From: Diploscapter coronatus
Taxonomy: Eukaryota > Nematoda > Chromadorea > Rhabditida > Rhabditidae
Assembly (NCBI GenBank): GCA_964036155.1
Contig: OZ038423.1
Location: 78,383,249-78,447,248 of the forward strand
Length of the DNA stretch: 64,000 nt
Direction of reading: 5' to 3'
The notes under the pieces are model-generated. The model was not told the DNA's origin, did not search any database, and worked only from the letters and a program-made list of their open reading frames with translations. Below are positions 11,527 to 23,100 of this stretch, piece by piece. Positions within the stretch are counted from its first letter, which is position 1; each line of letters starts with the position of its first letter. The position numbers were made by a program, and so were the translations under genes.

Positions 11527-14500
11527 ATGGTTTACATCGGAATTGATTTGGGAACGACATATTCATGTGCTGCTATCATTGAAAATGGAAAGCCTAGAGT
11601 CATTTTCAATGAAGAAGGTAAATCAATTATGAAATCTCCCTATCTATTCCTTCCATTATAGTTTATCTACAGGCAACAATTTTACACCCTCGATTGTGTC
11701 ATATGGGGGTAATAACGAAATATTAGTCGGCAATCATGCACTCAACTATCCTGATCTTTCACGAGTTCTATACGGTTTGTATCCTTTAGTCCGTAATCCG
11801 GGAGGCGAAAAGTGGTGCACAGCTATTTTTGACAATTAGTATTTGACGGAATAATTTTTGTCAAAAAACTCAGTGTTTCTATCGAAAATATGATAGACAT
11901 TCAATAATTTAACAAAAATTCACCCCGTTCTTTACTAACCACCCTATTTTATGTGTTAAAAAGTGAAATAACATTCGAAAAGAAAAGACTGGCCTAAAAT
12001 CATTCTTTCCCTCCTCATTTTCAATCTCCCAGATTTCGGACTCAATAATATCCAAAGTGCTACCTTATTTTTCGGATTGATTTTGCAGATTCAAAGAGAC
12101 TTCTCGGCTGGGGATTTATGTATCGTTTGCCGATTGCCGAGAATCGCTTACTATGGACATTCGATTTGGATACAAGAAATGTGCTGCATTTATTTTTCAT
12201 TGTAACGAAATAATATTTTAGGGTTCAGTAGGCTATGTCCTGAATAGAGGCACTGCGGAAGAGCGATTTATTTCACCGGAAGAGGTGTCAGCTGATATTC
12301 TACGAAAACTTAAGTTAATCGCAGAAGTTCGATATTTAAATAATACCTATTTAGCATTTATCTCTTAGAATTATATGGGAGAACCAGTAACAGGAGCTGT
12401 TGTCGCGATTCCGGCCTTCTTCCAAGACAACCAGGAAAGAGCATTGAAACGAGCGATCGAAATGATTGGACTCGAGTTAAAGATGCTAATTAAAGAGCCC
12501 ACAGCCGCTGCGATCGCGTACAATGAAGACAAGAAGTTAGAGGATTCAAAGATAATGATATTCGACTTCGGCGGAGGTAGGTGCATAGTCATTATTTGAA
12601 AACAAACAATCGAACAGTTGCATCAATGAACTTTCAGGCACATTGGACATTAATGTTTGCGAAATTAGAAACGGAAAACTCGCTATAAAAGCAGTTCATG
12701 GAGATGAGCATTTAGGTAAAGGCACATTTTATATTCTTTTCATAATATGCCTGAATTGGCATTTTAATAGGTGGCCAGGATTTCGATGGAATAATTATGA
12801 ACTATGTATTACAAGAATATATGGAATTATCGAATAATGATATTTTTGGAGATAAGCGCTTAATTAAACGGCTAAGGACTGAGTGCCGATTGGCAAAAGA
12901 AGCGCTCTCCTTCGATGCTTCTTCTTATAATATTCATGTTAGCATTATTATAAATAGTCGAAGTAGCGAATTATAAAATTCAGTTGGACATCGGTTCATA
13001 TGACCATTTGGATTTACATCTAGAACTAACGAGGATAAAGTTGAATGAATTATGCGAGGAGCTTTACACAAGAACATTCAAGCTAATTGATGATGCGCTT
13101 AGAATGGCTAACCTTAGGACAGCTGATATTGATCAATTAGTAAATAATCACGAAAAACCCTCTCATTCTGATCGGAAATATTCTCCTTAAATTATTTACT
13201 CAGATATTGGTCGGTGGATCCACAAAGATTCCCGCCATAAAGTCGATTTTGGAAAAGAAGTTTGGACAGAAGAAATTAAAATTCAACATCAACCCCGATG
13301 AAGCCGTCGTATTTGGGGCAGCTATTTTGGCTGATGCTATTGAAGTAGAAATTATTATGCTGCGAATACTTAAACAAAATATATTCTAGAAGAAAAAGCA
13401 AATTCCATTGGTTAATCATTCTATTGATGGGTTATGGAAGAAGTTTGAAGAAAAATTAGCAATAAACCCGCAAAAACGATTAGACAAGTCTAATGAGAAT
13501 AAAATATTATTTTATCGTAAGAAAATAATTCTGAAAGCTTGTGATAAATAAGTTTATTTTAAGTATTTGATAAAGAAAAAATATGTCTGTTCGATTGGCA
13601 AAACAATTCTGTTGAACGACTTGCAAAATTTAGTACCCGTTTAGAGCCATACCAAGTAGCGACTGCATCAGATAAAGTAAGCAATTATGATTTTGACATT
13701 AGATTCATATTATTCAGATTTTTGGAATTGAACCATTTGAAAAGTCATTTGAAATATATGACTTGAATACTCGACAAATTTCAAGAGGTCTTATCAACAA
13801 ATCCATGAATGATCGATTCAAAGAATTTTACAGGCCCAGATCCTCCTGAATGGCGTAGATATGCATCTGTGGCTTATTTCAAAGACAAATTGTATTATTT
13901 GGGTGGAGAAGATCCTGAAACAGGGGAAGATACGAAGCGCGTTGATGTAAGAAGATCGAATGAAAGTTCATGAAATATTTTATTCAGGTTTTAATAGACG
14001 GAAAATGGCAAAAAGGACCTGCTTTTCCTCTTCCAATTAGTTCTGTTCAAACAATAACATGCGATGACATTTTATACGGTCACATTATAGCATTTTCACT
14101 ATTGTAATTATAGATATTCAGTTATTTGCCCATTTAATACTAATACGATATATCGATTATCAGACGATGAACGGAAATGGAAAAAAGTCGGAGAGATTCG
14201 AATGATACCAATTTATTCCAAAGTTGCATCGCTGAATGGAAGAATTTACATAACTGGAGGAGTGGAGTCGTTAATTTTGTATGATAAATAATGCACCATT
14301 ATATATTTAGTGGTGAAGTATTAAAATCATGTCTATGTTTCGACCCCTCAGCTCCAGTTAAAAGTCGAATTTCTGAAATCGCTGATATAAATTATGCAAG
14401 AAAACATCATTCGATCATTATCGCTAACGGGAAACTGTATGCAATCGGAGGGTGAGTTAAAATTTGCCCAAAATGTATAGCATTTATGTTTTATAGCTTA

Positions 14501-14614
14501 TTTTGCAATAAATCAACGCGTAACGAAGACAACGTCAGACATATCGAAGCATACGATCCAAATGTAGATAAATGGACAGTTGTTGGTAAAATTGATTTCA
14601 GGAGACTGCGATAA
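11527..14614 (+). CDS. Hsp70 ATPase domain fused to Kelch repeats (17 exons, 685 aa)
   Basis: Exons: 11527-11617, 11673-11774, 12089-12180, 12222-12326, 12369-12576, 12638-12715, 12771-12937, 12984-13139, 13204-13344, 13390-13516, 13564-13676, 13718-13787, 13834-13946, 13988-14078, 14122-14266, 14311-14451, 14497-14614. They total 2058 nt with matching phase throughout. Residues 1-380 are a complete Hsp70 nucleotide-binding domain: GIDLGTTYS (phosphate 1), KRLLGW (catalytic Lys), [20 protein letters not shown] (phosphate 2) and [12 protein letters not shown] (adenosine loop). The ATPase residues Asp, Thr, Lys and Glu are kept. The usual peptide-binding domain and lid are absent. Instead, from residue 381 a linker leads into Kelch repeats ([38 protein letters not shown]) that align with the F-box/Kelch gene at 36515-37771. 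An alternative is a stop by intron read-through at 13387-13389, giving a separate ATPase-only protein, but the Kelch part would then lack a start. Most introns are 41-62 nt; intron 2 carries a MITE. A transcript is needed to prove the fusion. Confidence 0.82.
11783..12054. mobile_element. MITE family B relative inside intron 2 of the Hsp70-Kelch gene
   Basis: Left end TATCCTTTAGTCCGTAATCC and the inverted right end (CAGATTTCGGACTCAATA) are imperfect inverted repeats. The interior shares AGTGGTGCACAGCTATTTTT and GACTGGCCTAAAATCATTC with the 140 bp element at 9076-9215. It explains why this intron (314 nt) is far longer than the gene's other introns. Non-coding. Confidence 0.7.
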
Positions 14615-15956
14615 ATTATTTTCTTTTTAAATTTGGATATTTTTTCTTTTATCCTGCTTCCAGAGCTGTTCGAAGTTATGATTTTTTTAAATTCGGAATC
14701 AGAATTCTGAACAGCCTGGTCTGTTTTTCATCCAATATCTACACAATCTTACAAAATATTTCAGTCTCGCTTTGTTTTGCTAGTTTTTTTCTGTTAAGTA
14801 CATTTTTTATGATTCTGAACATCCATAAAATGATCACTTTTAAGAGAATTATTTTTACAATCGATCCATTTTGATTATTAATTTAGGAATAAATTATGTT
14901 ATCATCAAAGTTCTACATTTACACCGTTCTAATTATCCGACTTTAAAAAAGCCTTTGTTATGTGATAGACTGGACGATTGTAGTAATAAAGGTGTAACAT
15001 CAAGATTCCATCCTACATTCCTGGCACCACCGTACAACAAGCACTATAAGGAAGATGGGTTAAAACCTATCCAATTCTTTATATGTGAGATTAGCAATTT
15101 CAAGGAATCAAATGTCGACTGAAGGAAAAATCACAACACCAGTTTAATAATATGAAATCCATAAATATGGAATATTATGTCATTTTCGGAGTTAATATAT
15201 TACAAGACGCGTTTATACGGATTTGATTAAATTTTCTGGTCGATATGATATGAACTTACTGGAAAAATATTCGTGAATTAAGTCGAATATGAAGCTCATT
15301 TTGTCGGGGGTCGAACACTCAATTAAAGAAGACCTTGATTTCAGTCGCAATAAATATTTCGAAAATTCCCTAGTGCTCCGAAAAAAATCCGTTTTCAGGC
15401 AGTCAGAAAAAATAAAACGGACAAAGGACCACCTAGCCTGTGAAAAACTAGCCTGATTGGATTGAATTAGTGCAAATTAGCACGATTTATTTTTATTGTC
15501 ACTTCTCATTAACTCCTCAAACTCACAATACATCGAGAAAAATGGCTGCAAGTTTTTTTGTTCGACAATCTAATTTCGAATTAATGGGTAAATATGAAAT
15601 TACAATTAAAAATGACGTAGGAAGTGCAAAGTTAAAAAAATAGAATGGATCAATATGGAACTTTATCAAGAGTTCTCGGATTCGGGCTTTCCACTATTGC
15701 AAGGAGATTGCTCCGTGATAGGGGTGATTCCAGCGTTTTTCTGGCCTCGGTTTCCAGAGGACGCTAAATAGTTATTTTTATTAGATCGCTGAAATTTCCC
15801 CTACCGATTGAAGTTGGTCTCTTAAGGCATGGAATGACGGTGCGGAACTCCTTGTTAAAGAAGATGGTAATAAATCCTGAAATGGTTCATTGTTGAGCAA
15901 CTTGGAAGCCGCATGATACGCATAATAATGTGAAAAAGGTATACCACCCAAAAACC
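14615..15956. other. Intergenic, no gene seen
   Basis: AT-rich DNA between the Kelch stop and the 3' end of the Srx receptor gene. Open stretches at 14871-15122 (+) and 15781-15972 (-) have no splice or homology support; the second overlaps the receptor's 3' end in another frame. Confidence 0.5.
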
Positions 15957-17452
15957 CTACCCTATTTCGCATGTCATAGTGTTTTTAGATAGCCTATTTT
16001 TGAGAAAATGACGTAAAATACCGTCAGTCGAGTGAACCAAGTTCCAGGCGACAGTCGTCATGCAAAACTTCATAAAGTGAGACTGGAACATGGGCTCCAA
16101 CAGGAAGTAGGTGATGAGTTCGAGCGTAAAAACGAATGCTTGGAGGCAGGCCTGAAATTTTCTAATACGAACATTTTTGGGCTATTTGGAAACCGCAAGC
16201 CATGCGAAATAATGTGGAAAAACGATTTTCGTTCTTACTATTCTTCGCCCTATTTATCATGGTTTGAGAGCTTCAAGTTGCTGCAATTTTTTGAGAGTCA
16301 AAATTTCGGACCTGTTTCAAGAAATTGATCTCCTCTCGACGTTTCTTGTTTTGGTGATGATTGCTGGTAGAGGTTTTCGTCGCTATGTTCAAAAGATGCA
16401 CTCGCAGCACGGTGATTATGTCGATCGTGCAAATGATCACCACAAACGAGCAGTTCTTTATAAATTCGGCGTACCTTGAAATTTCAATTTAATTTAAATC
16501 TTCAGAAGTGAGACTCGGAGATATATGCACTTTTCTAGCATTAATATGAACCTAAAAATGACACACCGAAAGTCGTTTTCTTACCATGCAATAAGTAAAC
16601 AAGTCGGGTTGTTCGTGAAACCGAAATAACTATACTCATCGATGTAGTATAGATTACAGTCGTCTAAAATTTGCATCACTTTTCAATTTTTCCCTCAAAA
16701 TAGTCTTACTGTAAGTATAGAAGTATAATGATGGCAGCAGTGCACAAGCCCAGGTGAAGAAAATGATGACGGTGGTATTTGTATTACTAAACTTTCGGTA
16801 TATTATTAAATATAGATTTAAAATTATATGCCTGAAGATTGTGTTATAGTTCAAGGGCACAAAAATTGCGCACATTCGATTTAACGATATGAAAAAGTGA
16901 CTATAGATGCAAATCTCGTAGCAGATAAGTAGAACCGTGCCTGCATGCTTGCTGTTTTCCTTCATCCATGGAATATCGCTAAATAATTAGATTATCAACG
17001 TTTATTCAGTTTCCTATCCTTAAATTACATTAAAACACATTTCTCCTATTCATTTTTCATGATATATTTCTTATTTTCCGAAAGAAAGTATGAAGAATCT
17101 GGAGAGGGGAAAGATTTTCCACCATTAAGAGACACGGCAATGATATTTGAATTATTATGTAACTTACAAGAATACCATGGGTGCAACATAAAGCGCAAAA
17201 ACGGTTTGATGAATGGCTTCGCCAATAGCCTGAGAGCCCGTCAAACGGCCGAATGGATTCTGAAATTTCGCATCCTGGACAAGTTTATATATTTGTCATA
17301 CCTGAAGCGATTTTAAACGTCTAATAAATATGGTGATGAACCAATTGAACATCATTCCACAGCCAGCTATCTTAAAATAGATATCATGATCATTACTCGA
17401 AGAAATGGATTACCAGAAATATAATCGTCGCTACTAATTGATAATCCAGCAT
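15957..17452 (-). CDS. Srx-type 7-transmembrane chemoreceptor
   Basis: A full set of exons reads on the minus strand from ATG 17450-17452 to TAG 15957-15959. Exon 1 (17414-17452) gives MLDYQLVATIIFL, followed by TM1 (GCGMMFNWFITIFIRR). The next exons give TM2 (NPFGRLTGSQAIGEAIH), TM3 (CYEICIYSHFFISLNR then MCAIFVPLNY), TM4, a Cys-containing loop (CNLYYIDEYSYFGFTNN) and TM5 (FVVIICTIDIITVLRVH). The final exon gives TM6-7 (ACLQAFVFTLELITYF, TTVAWNLVHSTDG). Order and motifs match the nematode serpentine receptor class x family (Pfam 7TM_GPCR_Srx), which acts in chemosensory neurons. The N-asparagine-rich third loop and C-tail are short, as usual. No break seen, although a 33 nt in-frame stretch after FVPLNYNTIF may be an unusual insertion. 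The exact final exon (read-through to 15957 or a further splice) is uncertain. Confidence 0.88.
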
Positions 17453-20117
17453 TTCTACTATTGAGTGACCTAAATTGGAGTGATTTTTGAAGATTCGAAC
17501 GTATAACAGAAATCGAGCTTTATTTATATTATGTATAGTTTAGGCCATCGTAGCCTAAGCTATCTCTCTCTATTAGTACTTTATAAAGTGTGTTCGTCTG
17601 TGAACGCTTATTTCTCAATATCCAAGAAAAATCAACCCCGCAAACCATACATGGATAGAAAGGCAATTTTGTCCTGATGTGCAAAATCGAAAACTCGGTG
17701 AAATTTGGTTCGAAAAATGAGTACTTATTTCTCAAATTCCCTTGCTGATTTCGATGCAGTTTTTCATGGAGAATAAGCCTATGGTATCCGTTAATTTACA
17801 CTAAGAACATTTTTTATTTAGGGGAAGTGATTTTCTGCAAATTTGGGAGGTATCTTTACCCCTACTTTGACTTCGGGATGGTCTACCGTAACCAGTAAGC
17901 GGTTTATACTCCTAAACCTATATACCAGAGAATGGGCAATTATATGGGCTACATGATCCTTTTTAAAATTTTGCGAAACTCTTTTATAGTAAAAAGTTTT
18001 CTTTTTACCATCTAACGAACATTTTTTCATATAAATCACTATTTTCAAGCTACCATAGCTCCGTCCACTTTTGAGGGCGGAGCCTTGTCTCCTCGGTTTT
18101 GTGATTAGAACCCATAGGGGTATCCAACTCTATAATCAAATCATGATTTGTGACTTTTTCTGAAGTGTAGACTGTTGTTTGGGTCTTATAACTACTCTCT
18201 TGACATCCCAGGAAAACTGATTAGTCATAATGCTCATTTACTAGTCTTATATGAATTCGTTAGCAATAAAAATTCGATCCATGGCTACAGATTGAATTAA
18301 TCAAATAATGTGAGCCACGTGTTTCGCATTTATTATGAAGTAAATTTTGCAGAGTCTGATTAGTGACCATGTTGTGCTGACATGCGAATAGAAAACTGTG
18401 TATAATATTTAACAATTTCATTTTAAAAAAATAATGCGGGGAACTACTTCCATCCAATACTGTTCGAAATTGAGTTTGGAAATTTGAAATAAAAAATCAT
18501 AAGCAATTCTTATAAATGAGAAATAGTGCAATTTTCTGCATATCCTAATTTCAAAACTCCATCAGATTTATCCTATCTCACATATTTAGCTTTAAAATGA
18601 TGATATATCAAAACATTAAAATATTCATATCGCGATGGACGTATTCGACCTCGAAGTCGTGAATATCAGTGCTTTTAGACAGAATAAGAGTCTAGTGGGC
18701 AAATCCCGCCCCTTTTTTTCTCTATACTTAAGGAAAACCACCTGTGACGCAAAACACGCGGTTTTTCGGGTTTTCTTGGTTATCATAGTGTAGAGTGACA
18801 TCGAAAGCCCCTAATTATCGATAATTAGCCCCTAATTAAACTATGGCCACTTGCTAATATAAAGAAAAGCCAAAAATGGCGTTGTTGAGCTTTGAACAGG
18901 ATTATTTCGAAAATTTACGCGACAACCTAGTTTTCTCAATATCAAACATTTTCTACAGACATTTAGATTATATTTCTAGAAGTTTCAGAGTAAGGAAGCG
19001 AAAAATAAAAATTTTCCTCTGTCGCAAAGTTTGTCAATTCGTTTAAAAAATGCGTCCTGCATTTACGCGTATAGAAAAGCGTGTGATGTAGAAAAATCGA
19101 GGGTGTGCAATCACACACCTTTTTATATTTTAATCTGCATCCTTTTATCATGCTGTATCATTTTTGCAGTATGTTCTTTTCTCCCTCACATTTTATCTCT
19201 CGTTTTCGTTGAGTTAAAGCTCAGCCCCTTGGCTGGTTTGGGGTCTATTTTTGCTCTACAATTCTTTAATAAATCCTTGGTATCTTACCAGAAACTCGTT
19301 ATGGGACTTCAGTTATTGGAATTTTACCAGAACCGCAAATAACTGAGGTTTAGATTTTATAAGATTTCTTATCTTTTCTACTCCCAGCCGCACAATATAA
19401 GAACTGTTCACAAAGTGATTTTTAATTAAACTAGATTCCTTCAAAATTTTCAAATGCGACTATTTCACGAGTTTTATATGAATCAAGATTAGAAGCATTG
19501 AAGCTGAATAGGAAAGGGGGGCTGATAGAAAAATGACTAATTGCGACATTTCAAAACAGAGACAAATGAGCAGTTTTATCAAGAGTGAGCGCGTTGTTGT
19601 CAAATCAAAGTATAGGGTAAGAGAATAAAAGGAGAAATGGCGTTTGATAACCAACTACTTTTGATAACAATGTACTTGCAGCCAGAAATGTTCAAGTACC
19701 CTATAACGCAAATTAATATTGCAGCAATGCATTGTATTTTACGTTAAAACTTGCATATAGATCTTTCGGATTAATTCACCAAATTTATTATATTTGGACA
19801 AAAGATATGATAAAACTAAATTTATTGCATTATTCAAAAATCAGAAAATGACTCCTGATTTGTCATAAACCGATCGTTGCACAATTAAAGAGGGAAAATG
19901 AAGCGTTCAAATTAGAGTATGAGATCACGATTTCAAAAGATATTTGAATGGTAAATTACAAGAAGGCTGAATGCATAAAACTCGTGTGAAGTATCCGAAG
20001 AAAGACGTGCAATAAAATCATTGATGATGACTGTCAAAATCAAGAGAGAATTGGTGAAGAATTTTACAAGAATGAGATGGATGTGGCTGTCTGATTTGAC
20101 TTGCATCCTCCATTTGT
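17453..20117. other. Intergenic, AT-rich with fragments of repeats
   Basis: No gene recognised. Includes a hairpin-forming GC-rich motif at 18058-18084 (see separate entry) and AT-rich low-complexity DNA. An open stretch of 103 codons at 19031-19342 (+) has hydrophobic segments but no homology or splice context. Confidence 0.5.
18058..18084. repeat. GC-rich hairpin related to the one at 47983-48009
   Basis: GCTCCGTCC, a short ACTTTTGA-type loop, then GGGCGGAGC: an imperfect stem in otherwise AT-rich DNA. The same design with a perfect 10 bp stem is at 47983-48009, so both are probably from one repeat family. Confidence 0.5.
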
Positions 20118-23100
20118 CTACTTGGAAATGGCACTTCTCTGCATTCGCTTTGCCAACCGAGCCCTCTGCAGCTTGTAGAGAACATTGTCGTTTGCCACCT
20201 AAAATATGAAATGTCAGGAAACAAGTAAGATGGTACATTTTTCCATTAAATATTAGTTCATTAACCCTTGAGATGTCATTGAATAAAGTTTCATGTTTGC
20301 ATATAAAAATTTAAATCGCAAGTTTTGACATAGCTAAAGGCAAATTAACTTTTTCAATTGGATTTCGCTACAAAGTAGCATCGAAGATGGCTGGTTATGA
20401 ATTCCGATCAAGAGCAGAGAAGGGAAATAGTATCAGTGAGGGGAGATATTTTACAGGAATTACCGGAATTCAGTGACAGCCTTTAAAATTAATAATTTGA
20501 AAAATAGTAATACGACTGAATTTCAAAACGCTTGCCATTGTTTCAAGTGGTGTTTTGTTATAAAATTTCATAGAACATAAAATGACAAGACAATAAAACA
20601 GACCTCTTCCTCGCGATGCCTGGTGTATCCATCTGCGCCATGTCCTTCCGAATACTGCACCGTGTTCATCATCTGACGAGCTGCAAACCCGAGAATCAGT
20701 TTGAAGGATATTAGAAAATGCGATGAATTGGAAGACTTTGAAAGAAACGAAGTTTTTTTGCACTTGTCAACTGCGAACCAGGTTATACGAAATTGTGTCC
20801 GAGTCAGGAAAAATGATTCGTTTTTGTTCTTAGACAATGATAATTCAGATTTATTTCTCGCATTTGGGCTTTAAAAAAATCCTTTTCGTTCAGTCCCTTT
20901 CGAATCATGTTAGATGATTTTGAGTAGAGAAGCAGATTGTATTTTAATAAAGAATAATCGAACAGAAAATATCACTTCAAAGAAGCAAGATAAATTCCAA
21001 CTGTTGAACATGTCATTCTCTAAATACATGACAGCCATTGGATATAATACGAGTGAATGCTAACAATTTTGAAAATATGCAGTAAAAATGTGGACCTGCA
21101 TTGAGAAGCCTCTCGTCGTCCTCCTTACTGTCCGCGCTCTTGGCAGTGCCCATCTGAGTCCACTGCTTCACATCTTGGAAAGCGCCGATCATCGTGTTCA
21201 GACGGTGGATTATCATTCCTGAATGGAAGAGATGAAATTTTTGAAAGAGAAGGGTAGATTACTGGTTGTGAAGAGAAGCTAAACGGAAATGTTGATGGCT
21301 GTATAATGTATATTGGAACAAAGTTGAAACTATCTAGTATTCCCTTCATCTTTTCTCAATATATAAAAAAAAATAGAGGATCTTATGCAATACACTCATC
21401 AACATTTTCGCTTATCTGATTTAAAGTGGTAATTTGCAAGTTTGAGAGGTGGTGCAATTGCTCGAATTTTGATATAGACATCAATGAGTGTCATGAAGGT
21501 TCACCATCGAATTTGAGATGAAAATGAATATCTTCTGATTGAAGTAAGCCTAATGTCAACTATCTAGATCTTCATTTCTGTCTGCTGATGTTCAAGAGCC
21601 ATGCATCAGTAAAAACATACCGAGAGTCTGTACGACGAGAATGCCGAGGAGGAAGACGACGATTCCCATGCCGAGAGGGTCGATCTTGAGGGGCTCCCTG
21701 GTCTTCTCGAACTGACCCGTCAATTCGTTCATCTTCGTCCATTTGAAGCCGCCTCAAATTGAAGATGTTATTCTCGAAATGTGTCAAAAATGAAGTGAAA
21801 TTTTAAATATCATCCATCTTTAAAATGAAGCAGTAAGCTTTTCTAATTTCCTAATTGAGTCTTCTCATACAAAACTGGTGTAGGCCCGGTTTGGAATTGT
21901 TTACGTTTGTGTCCCAGAAATCGAAGAAAAATGCCGTCTTCATAACTCGGGAGATGCATTTTAAGTCACTCGTAAAAATGTCAAGAATCTAGAAACCTAG
22001 CCGGGGCTTTCTTGAATATTCAATACTGATCTTCAATTTATTTGATGAACTCGTTTCGTGACTTGTTTTTTCATAATTTCGAGCAGAATACTTACGATAA
22101 GGAACCCATTTGATGGAGAGAACGTCCTTGTGCTTCTGAATGAGGAAGATGGCGAGAGCCAAGAGCGCGTTGACGAGAATGATGCAGAAGGCGATCGAGT
22201 TGCGCAGGGAGGCCAGGCCTTGTGCGATCTGCAGCTGCTCTTCCGAGGAGGACGCCTCTGGCTGCAAATTGACAGATAAATGAATAATATGAACTTTTGG
22301 AAAGTCCGACGGAGAGTTCTCTTGTGTCAGAATTTTTTATTGCGACTCTAAGATTGAGGTGTTAATTATCGCAGGTTCTAGCATGAGATACTATTTTCTT
22401 CGTATTTGTTGTAGCTACTTAAAAAAAGAAAGTGAGTTGCCACCTATTAGATTCTACAGTTATCAAAACTCGCAAAATTGTCTAATCTTTCTAGCTATGG
22501 CAATGCAGACTTTACAAGAAAGTGGATAACTGACAAACCTTGAGATATGCCTCGATGAGCTGCTTCCAGAACGTGTTCTCGGCATCCTTCAGTTTGCCTC
22601 TTTCGCACACCTGCAAATGCACTTACTCATTCTCGAACAATTGGACAGTGGAAAATACTGTATTCAAACTAAACTGGTGAAACAATTGGCATGTGTTGTT
22701 TTTGACATCGACACCTTATATTCTTCCTTTTCCTCATTCGAGAAGTAATGTGTAAAACCCCCAAGAGATTTGTTGCTTTCCAAAGAATAATTATAGCTTT
22801 ATTCAACAAGTTCTTATCGTTGGTCTATCTAAATCACCCACCTTGAGGTAGTCGCAATCCATCCAAGCATATTTGCTCCTCTTCTTCATCATCCCAATTT
22901 GTCCTGTCTGCTCTACTCCTCCATCAGCCTGTCCCTGTCCATCCTCTTTCTTCTGTTCTGCCTCTGCTTCGGTCAGTCCGTCTTCCATTCTAGTCTCTTC
23001 TTCATTCCCCTTCGATTCCACTCCTTCGCCTTCTTCAATCAGTCTATCCCGCTCTTCTTCTCTAGTCGGGTTCATCTGCAATTACCTTCTCAATCTTTCA

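Noticed and set aside
13207..13389. ATPase-domain exon read through to a stop, as a stand-alone Hsp70-like end
   Set aside because: Possible as intron retention, but every other intron of this gene is short and spliced in phase, and splicing here joins a full Kelch domain that otherwise has no start.
15781..15972. 63-codon minus-strand frame at the 3' end of the Srx gene
   Set aside because: It begins in the receptor's last exon in another frame and has no splice or homology support.
16032..16479. Plus-strand frames across the receptor
   Set aside because: Antisense shadows of the receptor's transmembrane exons.
19031..19342. 103-codon plus-strand frame with hydrophobic segments
   Set aside because: No splice sites in phase, no homology, AT-rich codons; likely chance.
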